From Chinchilla lanigera (taxonomy: Eukaryota > Chordata > Mammalia > Rodentia > Chinchillidae), in contig NW_004955427.1 of the NCBI RefSeq assembly GCF_000276665.1, positions 1,187,550 through 1,251,549 of the forward strand: DNA of 64,000 bases, read 5' to 3'. Shown piece by piece: positions 12,071 through 24,475 of this stretch (its first letter is position 1; every line of letters starts with the position of its first letter). The notes beneath the pieces were generated by a model. That model was not told the origin of the DNA. It saw only the letters and a program-made list of their open reading frames with translations, and made no database searches. A program made the position numbers and the translations under genes.

Positions 12071-13544
12071 TTGTTTTCCTTGGTGAGAATATATATGACT
12101 GAAGAAATCAGTGCTTAACTGTATATCCAGTGTGATGACTGTGATAGTATTTATCAAACGTTGTGTCCAATGCATTGCTTGACTACTGGGTTTGCCTCTG
12201 TGATACTATCTTTAAAGATGTCTTGCCCCTCCACCCATAACTTTAACAATATTGTTCAAATAATATTTGCTTTATTTTTTCTTAATTTTAATAGCTTAAA
12301 ATCCCTCAGAATTGCATCATATCACTACTTGGACCCTTCATCATTAAACAAACAAAGCAAGGTTGGGAGTGACTTGGACTGAACCTCTGAACAAGCACAC
12401 TCCATTATTCATTACTATCTCCTCTCTTTTCTGTCTGGGGGAAAGGCATGGTTTACATACCTGCTGAGACATGCAGTGGCCTCAGTCTTCAATATGAGCA
12501 TTCCTGCCGAGAAAGAATGTCCCTGGATGAGCAAAACGAGTTCAGCTAACAAATCTTTGCTTTCTTCCTCCCCTGAAACCTCACTACTTTCTGAAGGAGT
12601 TCTTTACCAAAGATTTTCCCAGAGCGTTTTTGTTTCTATTTGTGTATTTGCCAGTGAAAAACCTGCGGCACAGTGAGAAAGGCAGCCCTCTGCCAGCAGG
12701 TCAGGAGAGGTACTGTGTCTTTGGAATTTGACAGTGGTGTGCCCCTGGCACTTTCCGGCTTACCCATGACCCTTCGGGAATCATTATGCCAGTAGACCAA
12801 CCACGCAATAAACTCCTGTGTCTGGCAAAACCGAGAGCAAATTGATCAAGTGGTCTGGATGCATGTTAGATTCTGACTTATTAATAAGCCCTAAAAAATA
12901 AACCCGAGTGGGTCTCTAATAGCAACAGTTTACAGAAATGTTTAATGATTTCAGAGCTCAGCCACACCGCATGCCTTCCTTGTGACTCAGCAAAGCGCAG
13001 GACCAGGGCAAAGGAGCCACTGGAGAAGCCAAGCAATCAGCTGTATCTTTTCCATTCAGAACTAAGTTTATTTGGAAAGACTGGAAAAACCTTCAATGAA
13101 AACTCTTTCTCAAATAATAAAATAAAAGAATTTATGCTGCTAGTATGAGCCAGACAGCATCGGGAGATAGTTATGAGTGTATATATTCCCCTGCCTTGTA
13201 AAATGTTTACAAATTGTAGAGTAAGCAAGCTTTAGAGACGATGGTAAAGACAGCAATAGCATTTAACTTGTACATTTTTTATATTTAGCTATAAAAGAAT
13301 CAGCATGTGTTCAAATCACATTTGAATACATACACATAAAATTTTCGTCTGCAGACATGAGCCAGTGGCCAAAGAAAGAATCTATGAATCACTTTCCTCA
13401 AAGCAAATATACTGAAGATGTTTGGTATCTTGTATTCATGAAGTAGAATATGTGAAGTTCATTGTCACTACAGCAGCCAGAGTATAAGTAAAGATCTTAA
13501 TTAGGAAACTTAAACATGCACATAATCTATAAATAGTACAGATA
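12071..13544. other. Unique intronic sequence, no feature seen
   Basis: No repeat or exon recognised. The short frames at 12161-13148 have no codon or splice support. Confidence 0.35.
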
Positions 13545-13715
13545 ATAATAATTGACATTTGAAGAGAAACACAGTTTAGGATACGTGTTTTACATATATC
13601 CTGTCATTTGATTTTGGTGGAAAAGAACTTTATCTGGGGGAGAAATCTTAGTGAGATTAAGTAAGCTGTTCCACATCATTAAAAGAGTTACTGTTGAAGC
13701 TGGAATGTGATCATG
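13545..13715 (-). repeat. MIR SINE, reverse orientation
   Basis: ACATATATCCTGTCATTTG followed by GTGAGATTAAGTAAGCTGTTCC and GAAGCTGGAATGTGA corresponds to the reverse strand of MIR (ATCCTC...CATTT ... AGGTTAAGTGACTTGCCC ... GAGCTGGGATTTGAA). Confidence 0.6.
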
Positions 13716-13924
13716 CATCATGCCATCCCTGAGCGCCTTCCTTCTGCAACCCAGGCTAAGCCTCAACAAAACCATATCCCGAAATAATTCAGAGTAGCCG
13801 GTAGCGTAAAACAATGGTGACAGAGTAAAGCAGAATGGCTTGCAAAGATTACTTAAGGAAAACAAATTCCTTATTGAGAGGAGCTTCCCAGGAAAATAGA
13901 CTACTTTGGATAATATGACATTTT

Positions 13925-14125
13925 AACAACATTCTTCCTTCCAACCCATGAGCAGGGAGGTTTTTAGGTCTTTTCCTTTCTTCTTCAATTTCACCAGTGT
14001 TTTGTAATTTTCATTATGCAGTTTTTTCACTTCCTTAGTTAAATTTATCCCTAGGTATATGGAGGGGCGCTCTTATAAGTGGGATTGCTTTCATGATTTC
14101 CCTTCCAGCAAATTTGTTTTTGTTG
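13925..14125 (-). mobile_element. LINE-1 ORF2 fragment, reverse orientation
   Basis: CCAACCCATGAGCAGGGAGG, then TTTTGTAATTTTCATTATG, then TATCCCTAGGTATAT is the reverse-strand sequence of the L1 reverse transcriptase region. It is diverged with no long frame. Confidence 0.75.
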
Positions 14126-14149
14126 TACAGAAAGCAATTTTAAATTACC

Positions 14150-14345
14150 TATGGGAAGCCGCTATAGTGTAATGCATAAATAGCAGTGATTTAATGTAAA
14201 AAATTCTGAGATAAGCCCTACTTCCACCATGGACCGGTGCAACCACCCTGGGCAAGTCTTTGGTTCCTCAGTGTTGCGCAGAATAAGTCTACATCTTGGG
14301 ATCGTCATGAAAGTTAAATGAGACAGCACATGAGGGAGTTATTTA
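14150..14345 (+). repeat. MIR SINE
   Basis: The order GCTATAGTGTAATG, CTGGGCAAGTCTTTGGTTCCTCAG, CTTGGGATCGTCATGAAAGTTAAATGAGACAGCACATG follows the MIR consensus from start to tail. It is diverged but nearly full length. Confidence 0.75.
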
Positions 14346-16660
14346 CCAATAATGATGAGCTGCTATTGCATGTTTACCTAAGTGTCAGCATAGCGGACAC
14401 CTAGGAGAGTATAAGCTTCTATATATTGTGAATAAGAGCGTTAAAGCTTCTTTATCTTGTAGCTTATGTAGTGAGCACTAGAACCCCACTCCCGGGTCCT
14501 ACTGCGAGCTGGTCATGTTGATAGTATGAGCTGTGTATAGACTGACAGATGTCTCTTGCCTTTTGGGTTATTTTTTCTTTTGGTTTTGTTGTAGCTTGGA
14601 TATGGCTGGTTTCTGTTTTTTTGTTCTTTGTTTGCTTAGACTGAAAGGTAACACTTCAGTCACCCCACCAGTCTCTCAAGAAAGCAATTTCCATAGTTTC
14701 ATAGTTTCTTCCCAGGTCAAGAGCATCTCCCTTCATCATGGCAGTGCTTATCAGGTATGTGCATACACACCTGTGCATTGTGTGTGTGTGTGTGTGAGCA
14801 TGAGTGTATGTAGGTAGCTGTGACATTATCAGGAAAAGAGATGGATGCTCATGGTGTGTAAAATCATAGCTCATCCCCTACGTTTCTAGTTTTTTATGAT
14901 TCTGTGCTCTACACCACTCCTGTTAAAGCTGCAGCATCCCAAATACGTCCTGCATTCTGTATTTTGATGCGACAACCTGCCTTCTCAAATCATGTATACT
15001 CCCTCCAACCCATAATGCCAGCACATCAGAACCCTACCTGATATGAATTCCCTTTCTCTGCTTACTAGCACTTCACAATTGTACCCTTCTGCCTTGATTA
15101 CCAAAAACTCTTCCAAGCTAAGCTCGCTCAAGAAGATTGTTTTAAGGGGCCCACTGTTAGAGTACAAAAACTTGCAAGCTGAGGTAGAAGTCATTTTAGT
15201 TCATAAAAACAGAGAAGAAAAGACTTTGTCCTTCAAGTTCAAATGCCCCAGTTTTGTTTAAGATTCCATCTCAGTTTCATTTACTCCTTCAACATATAGT
15301 AACTGGGAGCCAATCAGATGCTGAGTTCTACGCAGTCACCGTCAAAATTTGTTTTACCTGCACCTGTGGTTTGCAGCCGAAAGGCATGGAAACCAGGAAA
15401 ATGCCACATGGGGCCTGCGTGCACAAGAAACGCCAGACTCCCTTCTCTTTCTTTTCTTGAACAGGAAGGCCACTCTTCATGTTGTGCTGTTGTTGTTTTC
15501 CTTGGTGCTCAAACTGTTCTGAGCCTTCCTTCGGGCCAGTGACCTTTGAGGACACACTCATCCCCACCCCGCAGAAGGCTCTGTCTCAGGCTGTCATATG
15601 TATGTCTTTTCAGACATCCAAGATGCATACAAAAAAATGTACAAAACAGTAAACTGATAATCTTTCTACTAAAATTGAGATCTTTGGTTTTCTGGCAAGA
15701 AGGTACCATACATACTACTACTGGTCTTGGGGCAACTCTGAAACACTGAGAGATTCTTAGGTCCTGAGATAGAGCCAGGCTTTTCACATTCAGTAAATGT
15801 TTCTTATATGAATACTAGATCACTGGAGAAAGATTAAATTATTTCAAGGTGAGTTTTAGAGATAAAATTTGCTAAAGGTAACATGTCACTTTCAGAATTC
15901 TAATTCCGGAACATTTCCACTCTATAATACACAAATGAGAACAAAGTGAGTCAAAATTGCTCAGAGATAAAAGATATGGGTCATTAAAGTGTTCATAAAC
16001 TCATGAAGTCCCACTGCAAGCCTATTTGCCTTTGCTTTATAAATCATTCTGAAAAACAAGGGTTTTTTTTTTTTAAGAGTTCTAAGAGTAAAGCAGACTT
16101 AAAACCCACAGCTAGCTAAGGGAAGGTGGCTTCAACAAGTCAGAGTACTGGCAGCAGGAAGAAACAAGTATGGAGCCTAAAGGTAAATGGAGAAAAAAAG
16201 ACGTTGAAAAGACAGGAATTTTTAATGTATAATAGCATTCATCTTGGAGACAAATAGTTATACAATCTTAGAAAATTCCTAATGAAATCACTGAATCACA
16301 GCTTATATAAACTTTTGACATATTTAGAACCATCCTTTAAGAAGAAATTATATATTTTAAATGTATCAAAGCCCTTAAAATGTAAAATGTTAGCTATTTG
16401 GAGAGTTTTCAGTATTCAAAATGTCTCACCCCCGAAAGAACCTGGAATGCTGAGATTATTTTAATATATACACATACACACACACAGAGGCACACACATA
16501 CGCATTTAAACTATATGAAACAGAATTACTGTTAAACTAGAAAGCCTTATCTCTTTAACATGTAGTCTAACAGATTATTAACTTCTTGTTTGTCTGCTTC
16601 CAATAAAAGCATAATCAGAGTGGTTACCTGGAATCCAAGCCTTAGGTTTATGCCTTCTTT
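14346..16660. other. Intronic sequence with minor GT and CA repeats only
   Basis: It contains a (GT)9 tract at 14779-14796 and an imperfect CA tract near 16474-16500. No exon or other repeat family was recognised. The frames at 15318-15787 on both strands overlap one another and lack support. Confidence 0.4.
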
Positions 16661-16683
16661 GTACCTGACAAAGCTGAGACCAG

Positions 16684-16824
16684 GCTGGGCGTGGTGGCGC
16701 ACCCCTGTAATCCTAGCACTTGGGAGGCTGAGGCAGGAAGATCATTGGGAGTTTGAGACCAGCCTGGGCTACAAAGTGAGCTCAAGGCTAGCCTGAACTG
16801 CATAGCGAGACCCTGTCTCAAAAA
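16684..16824 (+). mobile_element. Full-length B1/Alu-like SINE with target duplication
   Basis: It starts GCTGGGCGTGGTGGCGCAC, continues TAATCCTAGCACTTGGGAGG and ends AGCGAGACCCTGTCTCAAAA, a nearly intact 7SL-derived B1 monomer with the A and B boxes of the internal promoter. The 17-bp direct repeat GACAAAGCTGAGACCAG lies at 16667-16683 and 16825-16841 and is perfect, showing L1-mediated insertion. Confidence 0.95.
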
Positions 16825-16841
16825 GACAAAGCTGAGACCAG

Positions 16842-17671
16842 AGAAATTACATCACTGCCCAATGACTCCATTTATCTATTTGTGTAATGAGAAAAAAAAA
16901 ACTGGTCTCCAAAGAGTATGGTGGGCTTTTTTCCTGTTTCAAAACTTAGAAATACTTAAAACAAACCCTAATGGTAGCCCACTGTGATTTTCTAATAAGA
17001 AACACCTTCCAGGCAAGGAGCACAGGAAGTCGGTCCTCCTTCCCCTGCTTCTTTCCTTACAGTCCTTCTTTCCCAAGAACACAACAAAGGAGCAGAGCCA
17101 AACACACTGACTCACGTCTTCTTCTAATAGTGCTGTGGTCAATTTGCTTCTGCATAAAAAGTAGTAGTGAAGCTTTGAACTGGGTTTTGGAAGGCCCAGA
17201 GTGGAAAAACATCTTCAGCAGAAAGAACAGCGCATTCCAAATCTGTCCGGTGTTATGCGTTCAGGAGAAAAGCCCACTTGGGCATGCAGTCCCAGGAGAA
17301 GCCTTTTTCTACTGTTTGAACTTTCTGAAGAAGAAATGACTGCACTTTACCTTTCAGTGAAATCTTGAGTTGATTTTTTTCTTGTTTTGTGTTAGTTTTT
17401 GTTTTTTATCCTTCTCACTCGAGCCTTGAAACAGTTTCTCAGCTTGAACTTGCTTTTAGGACAAACAGGGAAATGGCATAGCTTTCTGCTACAATAACTG
17501 GCTCCGTTCTTCTTGGGAGGAAAATTTCTCTGCGTCAGAAGGTTGAAGAGGCACTGAGTCTTCATGAAGAGACTTTCAGTGCTATGGATGAATTCCCACC
17601 ATCTTGTTTTGTAATGCTCTGTATTGTTTCTAATGTTTTAAAATTACTTTTTATTCTCTTTAATGGTTGAT
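16842..17671. other. Unique intronic sequence
   Basis: A 122-codon plus-strand frame at 16971-17339 is present, but no splice context or recognisable domain supports it. No repeat family was recognised. Confidence 0.35.
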
Positions 17672-17680
17672 CAATCTTGC

Positions 17681-17827
17681 TTTTTATTTGTCTTTTTTTG
17701 AGACAGGGTCTCGCTATGCAGTTCATGCTGGCTATGAGTTTACTTTGTAGCCCAGGCTGGCCTTGAACTCGCATTGACTCAGCCTCCCTGGGTGCTGGGA
17801 TTGCAGTCATGCGCCACCACACCCGGC
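17681..17827 (-). mobile_element. B1/Alu-like SINE, reverse orientation
   Basis: TTTTTTTGAGACAGGGTCTC, then GTAGCCCAGGCTGGCCTTGA, then CATGCGCCACCACACCCGGC is a well-preserved B1 in reverse. The direct repeat CAATCTTGC at 17672-17680 and 17828-17836 is a target duplication. Confidence 0.93.
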
Positions 17828-17836
17828 CAATCTTGC

Positions 17837-18480
17837 ATTCTTGCATCTGGTAATCGGAGCAACTTTGTTGAAGATACCAATATGTAATAGAATAACCATT
17901 GTTAATTTTCTATCATCTTGTTTTGAAATTGTGTATCATTTTTATTGTTTTTGTGTTGTTTCCTTTTTCTTTACTGTTGTTGTTATTGGCTTTTTTTTTT
18001 CTCTTTAAAAAGAAAAAAGAGACTTTCCTTGCTAAAGTCAATCATTACACCCAAGGCCAGTCACTGCCTTTGGTTTCCTGAGATGCTGCTTTTGTAAAGT
18101 CTGCCACAGGTGAAGTCAGGCAGCTGCAGTGCACGAAGGGTCCTCAGGTACATTGGCTCACTTAGTAGATGCTTTGGTTTCTTAATGTTTTATCATTGTT
18201 TCTTGTTATTTGCTTTAATTGTTAAAGACAGTAACCATCTAAGGTAATACAGTGTTTGATGCATTTCTAAATGGCTTGTGTCACTCTTCAGCTACGTATC
18301 ACTCGATGGAGAAGTTTGTGTCAGCATCAAATCTGATTACCAAAATGCTCTAAAGATCATCTCTAGGTCGTCGCCACTCTTTTCTCCTGGGAAAGAAGAA
18401 ACGCCTTCAGTGTACTATTGCACGTGCATCCTACCCATGGGCCATTCTGTCCTTGGCCTCGTCCTTCACGTCACAGTGAA
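17837..18480. other. AT/T-rich intronic sequence, no feature seen
   Basis: T-rich runs around 17940-18020 and otherwise unremarkable sequence. Confidence 0.35.
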
Positions 18481-18759
18481 AAAGCTTTTCCCATAAGTTA
18501 CCCCCTTTGCTATTCTCCGGCACTTCTCACTTTACTTCTGACACTCTGAATTATTTGCACTCGATTGCAACTCATCCCTGTGTCAGACCTTCCAAAGACA
18601 TTTCGTCCTAGTCAACTAGAACCCGGAGTGTATCTGAGGATTGCAAGGCCTTTCGTCGTCGTCGGGAGCTGCCCATCCTTACAGCCTCATCCTTTGCCGC
18701 ATCACCTACTGTGGTTAATTTCCTTCTACATGACAGCCAGTTCTTTTCAAAAGTGCCGT

Positions 18760-19085
18760 AGCTCTTCTGGGCTTTTCATTCATACTGTTCTGTCTTCTGC
18801 TTGGCACACTGCTCTCATCCCCTCCCCAAATCCTTACCAATCCTTACCAGAAGCCTTCCTCAACCCTCTGGATGAGATGAGGTGGTCCTGCTGCGTGTTC
18901 CCACATTGCCAGCCTCCCTCTGTGGCATCTAACATTCTTGGTGTTTCTGTTCAGTTATCTGATTTTCTCCCTTTCTGGCCTATAAATTGTATTATGGCTG
19001 AATTTCATTTGCCTTACCAGTGTATCTCCAGACAGAGCCTGAAACCAAGTGTAAGTCTCAGCACAGCTAGATGAAAGAATAAATA
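18760..19085 (+). repeat. L2 LINE 3' region
   Basis: The order CTTCTGCTTGGCACACTGCT, CAGAAGCCTTCCTCAACCC, GTTCAGTTATCTGATTTTC and a terminal AGATGAAAGAATAAATAAA follows the 3' end of mammalian L2. The 169-codon frame at 18565-19074 runs through it and is therefore not evidence of a gene. Confidence 0.55.
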
Positions 19086-19319
19086 AAGGTAAACCAATAG
19101 AAATCAGAAAAGCGTAAATACCAGAGACGGGACAGTAGATTCAGGAGTTTAGAAAAATGTGAATGGTCAAAAGCCTCTTCAAAGAAGTCTTTAGCAGTCA
19201 GCAGTATAAGATAGGAAAAGAGCTCTAACAGGCCCTTAGCACTGTTGTCGGAAATGATCATCACAACACCCAGCCTGCCCCTCGCATTCTCGTCCTGGGA
19301 GTCTCCCGGAGAGTTTTAC

Positions 19320-19440
19320 CCCATGGGTCGAGGACTACCTTCACCATAACCTCACATCCCCAGCCAGCCCTACTGAGTCTGCATCTCAGAGGCTGGGGCC
19401 TGGAATCTGCCTCTGGGACCGCGTTCTGGAACTGTGTGTG
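19320..19440 (+). repeat. MER5A-like hAT-Charlie fragment
   Basis: CCCTACTGAGTCTGCATCTC followed by GAGGCTGGGGCCTGGAATCTGC matches the central part of MER5A (CCTACTGAATCAGAATCTC, then a GGGGCCCAGGAATCTGC-like segment). Confidence 0.6.
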
Positions 19441-21390
19441 CCTTAAGCTCCTAAGGCCAGAAGTGGGAATGACGGGGACAGCGGGCAAGGAAGGAGATCA
19501 GGGTGAGAAGCAGATACCTTTCCCTGACGGTGATTAGCTCAACACTGATACCTGAGCTGCTGCACATGCAGCAAGGTGGACTCAGTGCTCCTGGCCGCCT
19601 TCGCCTGCTTCGTCTCTGAGGAACTGAGGCCCAGGTGACTCATGGTTGGCCCTCAGACGTTCCCGTAAGGGTCGGGTGTATGCGGGGGAAGGGAGGGGGG
19701 TTTTCAGTGCTTTAGTCACCACCGCCACCTAATTTCTCACTGCTGTCTCCTTTTTCCCGTTTGGAGTACGGCCCAGTATAATCCATCTGTGAATTTTGTC
19801 TGGACAGATGAACATTTAACTGGCATTCAATAAAACAATAATCTCTTGTCCAGGACCTGGACAAAGTGCTAATAATAATAACTATTAACTCATCATAAGT
19901 GATTGCTCCTCTGGGGAAAACAAAAACCTCCCCTTTAGTCCCATGAAAGCTGTGGTTTTAAAGCCATCTCCCATTGTGCGTGATTGTCAAAGAGAAATAA
20001 TTAGATATGGCTGACAGACAAAAGCATCTAGAAAGTTCTATGTGAGGAAAAGAGGTTCTCTTGAAACCAACATTTCCTATTTTGATCTCATATTCCAAGT
20101 GCTCTCATTTTTCCCTTTTACATATATTTTTGTCGTTTACGGGCATGCCCAAAATCTGTCACGCTTACAATGGATCCAGAATAAACACTTGATTCCGGTT
20201 GCTCTTCCATTATGTATATCTTAAGATTATTGCCCTTCACCGTCTTCCCAAGGCTCCACTCTCTCACTGGCCATTTGACGCCAGTGCACTGTACCTTAAA
20301 TTCCCGATAAACCGGAACGTGTGTAATGTGGGCAAGAAAAGCAATTCATCTTGACTTTCCCAAAGTAGTTTGATTCAGATGTTTTAAGTGTAATTGAAAA
20401 CATGTTTTACAAGCAAATGGAGCCAATAAAGTGGAAAAGCCATATGGAAGTACCAGGCCAAACTTTTCTAGTTTTTAATAAACTGCAATAGAGAGACTTA
20501 GGAACAGTAAGACATTTACATTGCAACACAGAATCGTACAGGGCAAGTAAGTGCAGGGCATCAAAAGTTCCAGGAGGGAAAGAAGAGGAAATATAAACAC
20601 AATGGCTTTGTCCGCCTCTTTAATGTCAGTATATCCCTTTATACAGGAGGTAAAATTAAGGGGGAAGTGCCACAACCTTCTTCCCCTTTGGCCTCAAGAT
20701 CTAAAGTCATGATAATCTTTCTTTAATTATTATTGTTTTAAAATATAACTACAAAGGAAATATCCTCTTGAACAAAGTCATGTTCTCAATTCCAATGACG
20801 TAATTCCCACCACAATGGTGAGACATCATCTCTCATCATCCATGCGGTCAGCCTGGCCCTCCCAGGCCACGTGAATGGTGGCAGAGTGTTGTCAACGATG
20901 GGAAGAGTTCTGGCTGGTGAAATTGCGTCCTTGGCACACACTGGATCATACTGGCATACTGGCTTCTCCTCTTTCTCTAGCTATTAATTGGAGCCGACTT
21001 GTTTACTTAATTTATAAAATGGTACCGTTCATTAAAGGAAATCACTTGAAGTCAAAAAAGTTAATTATAGAGCTTTTAGTGAAAACACAGTACACATAAA
21101 AGCTCTTTACTCCAGGGCTAGAGGCAGAACTTCTAAGTTGTATATTGTTATCTAATATAAACTGCATTAAATTCAAAGGAACCTGATTTGTCTCAAATTT
21201 GTTGAATAGTGAACCATGATGTAATAGGCTCTGACTATACAGAACAGAGTGGGTATGTTTAAAAATATCCTTTCTAATGCGGACGTCAGTTTTAAGAGTA
21301 TATCTCTTCTATGTGCTGGCAAGGGAATGAAGATGGTATACACTTTTTAAGGGTCTAAATTGTTTGTAGGCTAAACTAATCATTCCATCC
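19441..21390. other. Unique intronic sequence
   Basis: No recognisable repeat family or exon. Short frames on both strands lack support. Confidence 0.35.
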
Positions 21391-21539
21391 TAGGACTCTA
21401 TCCTGCATGTGTGCAGAATAGACAGGTAGAGACTCACATGTATGCCTTAGTATATAGGAATAATGATGTTCACCAAAGGGCACAGTCAGCACAGTGAATC
21501 TACAGAATGGGAAAGAATACGAGTATGTAAGGGAGTCAT

Positions 21540-22370
21540 AGTCAGAATATTTAAAGAACTCTTACAACTCAAAACAAAAGACCATTTCTAATGTGAACAA
21601 AGTACCTAAATAAATATTTCTCCAAAGAAGATATGTAAATGTCAACATGCATCTGAAAAGATGCTTGCCATCACTTGGGGGATGCTAATCAAAATTACAG
21701 TGAGAAACCACTTCATACCCATGAGGATGGTTAGTATCAAAAGAAAAAGGAAAAGGAAAAGACCAAGTATTATTAAGGACGTGGAAAAGTGGTTGGTGAG
21801 AATCTAAAATGGTACAACTGCCATGAAAAACAATATGGCAGTTCCTTAAAAATGAACAGTAGGATATAACCCAGCAACTCCACTTCTAGGGATAAACTCA
21901 AAAGAAGTGAGAGCAAACTTTCAGACATTTGGACACCCATGTCCATGGTAGCGCTATCCACAACAGTCAAAAGGTGGAAGCAATCCAACTCTCCACCAGT
22001 AGGTGAACAGGTAAACATAACGTAGTAAATATATGCAATCAAGGATTATTCCAGCTTAAAAAGGCAGGCAATTCTGCCACATGTTACAACATGGATAAAT
22101 TTTGAGGATATTATGCTAACAAAACAAGTAAGTCACAAAAAGACAAATTCTGCATGATTACATTTATGTTATTTACCTCAAGGAGTTAAATTCACAGAAA
22201 TAGAAAGTGAGGTAGCGGTTGCCAGGGACTAGAGGGAGAAATGAATAGGGAATTACTGTTTAAAGGACGTAGTGTTTCACTATTTCAAAACTGAGAGTTC
22301 TAGAGATTGGTTGTTCAACTAAGGGATATATTTATCAATAGTGAACTGTGCACTTAAAATACTTAAGTGT
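21540..22370 (+). mobile_element. Old LINE-1 3' part (end of ORF2 and 3' UTR)
   Basis: AATATTTCTCCAAAGAAGAT, then GATGCTAATCAAAATTACAG and GAGAAACCACTTCATACCC, then ACCCAGCAACTCCACTTCTA, mark the end of L1 ORF2. The sequence after about 22000, including ACAACATGGATAAATTTTGA, is the extension seen in old L1M elements. The frame is broken many times. An ID SINE interrupts the sequence just downstream. Confidence 0.85.
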
Positions 22371-22444
22371 TTTCTGTGGTTATGTAGTTTATTCAGCAAT
22401 AGGTGCTTTACATTAAATTTTATTATTGAGTAGAATTTGTTTTT

Positions 22445-22569
22445 AACATTTTTTTGTGCATTTTTTTCTCTCTTTTTTTTTTTTTTTTTTTTTCCGGTAC
22501 CAGGAATCGAACTCACAACCTCGCGCTTGCCAGGCAGGTGCTGTGCCACTGAGCTAAATCCCCAGCCCC
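22445..22569 (-). mobile_element. ID (BC1/tRNA-derived) SINE with 21-bp target duplication
   Basis: Read in reverse, this is GGGGCTGGGGATTTAGCTCA, then GCCTGGCAAGCGCGAGG, then GGTACCGGAAAA and a long A tail (the T run at 22470-22494). The A box (TAGCTCAGTGG) and B box (GAGTTCGATTCC) of the pol III promoter are kept. A direct repeat of 21 bp lies at 22424-22444 and 22570-22590. Confidence 0.95.
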
Positions 22570-22590
22570 TATTGAGTAGAATTTGTTTTT

Positions 22591-22870
22591 TAGAGAAGTT
22601 TTAAATTTATAGCAGCATTAAAATTACAGACTACACAGAGATTTCCCATATGCCCATTAACATATCTCCCACTAGACCAGCCCATGCATTACAATTGAGA
22701 AAGCTCCGCTGACCCAGCCTCTCCCATTACCAACACCCCCCACTAAAGTTGTACATTGTAACAACATGTACACTGACATGTACAACATTGTACACTGACA
22801 TATCTTTATTAACCGATGTCCTAGTTTACATTACAGTTCACTCAACAAATTTTATATATTTTTACTATAA
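22591..22870. mobile_element. LINE-1-associated old repeat fragment
   Basis: The run AGAGATTTCCCATATGCCC, TCTCCCATTACCAACACCCC, GTCCTAGTTTACATTACAGT resembles a segment common in old mammalian L1 3' regions. It holds a local tandem duplication of about 21 bp (22760-22801, ACAACATGTACACTGACAT). Confidence 0.5.
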
Positions 22871-23067
22871 TTTTTAAGAGAAGAAGAATGCTAGTTACAG
22901 TAGTAGTGAAAAGATCGAGAAAAGATCAAATCCTACAAATGAAAATCACTATTCTATAGAATTCCTTGAATCTCTTGAAAAGATTCTGTCTATATGCAGG
23001 TGTTCACTCAGAAGCATGTAAGGGATCTATGTTTTGACTTGAAGACCAATTTTAGAAGAAAATGTTT

Positions 23068-23505
23068 ATAATGACAGTATTAGTTTATTACAACTGATGT
23101 AATAAAGTGTTATAGCTGGCTGACCTAGATAAAGTTCTGGACTCTCCAAGTCCAAGACCAAGTCCGGAGCAGAGCTGGGGCTTTCTGGAAGGCGGTGAGG
23201 AAGCATTTGCGATGTGTGTCTTCTGGTGGTTTGCTGGCAGTCTTGAGCATCCCTTTGCTCTCAGATGGCACATCACCCCGGCGGCTGCCTTCTCTACGTG
23301 GTACTCTCCCTGTGCGCATGCCTCCAAATCCCCTTTTTTATAAGGACATCAGTCATCTTGGATTAGGGATCCACCCTACTCCAATATGACCTCATCTTGA
23401 CTAATTACATCTGCAGAAACCCTGTTTTCAAAGAAGATTACATGCTGTTACTGGTGGTTAGAATTTCAAAATATAAATTTGGGAGGACAAACTCAACCCT
23501 TAACA
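23068..23505 (+). mobile_element. Ancient LTR-like repeat (MLT2/ERVL type, tentative)
   Basis: It opens GTATTAGTTTATTACAACTG and contains CTTCTGGTGGTTTGCTGGCA, TTTATAAGGACATCAGTCAT, TTGGATTAGGGATCCACCC, GACTAATTACATCTGCA and a terminal CTCAACCCTTAACA. This order is that of a widespread mammalian repeat starting 'TATTAGTTTCCTAGGGCTGC' and ending 'CAACCCATAACA'. The sequence is recognisable; the class name is less sure. Confidence 0.6.
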
Positions 23506-24083
23506 ATGATCTCACTTTGTATTATTAGAAAAGCCAAATGCATGTACGTGTGCATATGTGTATATAATTGAGGGTGTGCCTATAAGAGTAACGTGTAAAT
23601 TACTGGATGGTTGACACCATACCTGATAATCGGTGCTACCTACTCCTGGGAAATGGTGGGAAATGAGAAGTGGAAGTGAGCAGAACTTTGATCTCTATAC
23701 TTTTAAATTGATTGAAAGGTGTCCAAGAAGCATATATAACTATTGAAAATTTAAGGGAGCAATTGGAAAGTTTTCAGTGCACCTTACAGGTATCCACTAA
23801 GGTAGATAGAGGACCACCTTATGGGGACCACAATGAAGTGTTCCAAACTCGCCAAAATTCTCTTCAGATACCAGTGTTCTAAGCACTAATGTTTTTATAT
23901 TTTTCTGTAAATTGGGGGGCCTTTTGAGTCCATGGCAAAGGAAAATTTGCACTAAATTTAGATTCCAGAGACCCAAACAGAGTTCCGTTTCTGCACTTAA
24001 ACGAACATGTAAATGTAGGTCTTTAACCACACAGGAGTTTGTCTCTTTTTCTTTAAATATTTCTGTAAATTCATTTTGCAACT

Positions 24084-24475
24084 TGTTGTAGTTTGTATCT
24101 GAAAGTCCTCCGAGGCCTCCTGAACTCGTAGGGGGGGGCTTTGGAGGGCGATTGCGGCATGGAGCTGCTCATCAGTGGGTGAGTTTACTGATAAGTACAC
24201 AGCTACAGGTGATGTCGGGAGCTGGAGCCAGGCCAGAGGAGGAGATCACGGGGGGCAGGGGGTCAGAGGGGGCGAGGGGGGGGACTAAGGGTCCGTCCCC
24301 TTCCCCTGCTGTCACTCTCTGCTTCCTGTCTGCCCTGCCCTGAGCAACTCTCCTCTGCGGTGTTCCAGTGCCACGCTGTCCTAGCTTAGAGCCAGCCGAA
24401 TATGCACTGAAACCTCTGTAAACTGTCACTCCTGGTGCCAAAGTCTGTGTCATTTAGGGATCGCGAGAGGAACAG
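24084..24475 (+). mobile_element. Second MaLR (MT/ORR1-like) LTR, diverged and perhaps truncated
   Basis: TGTTGTAGTTTGTATCTGAA at the start and CACTGAAACCTCTGTAAACTG near the end parallel the solo LTR at 9.57 kb. The middle is unusually G-rich (24250-24283). The terminal AATAAA-to-CA end is not clear, and no target duplication was found. Confidence 0.45.

Noticed and set aside
16971..17339. 122-codon plus-strand frame
   Set aside because: No recognisable domain, no splice signals in register, overlapped by a minus-strand frame.
18565..19074. Longest plus-strand frame of the intron (169 codons)
   Set aside because: Its second half is an L2 relic and the encoded text resembles no protein family. 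No acceptor or donor frames it.
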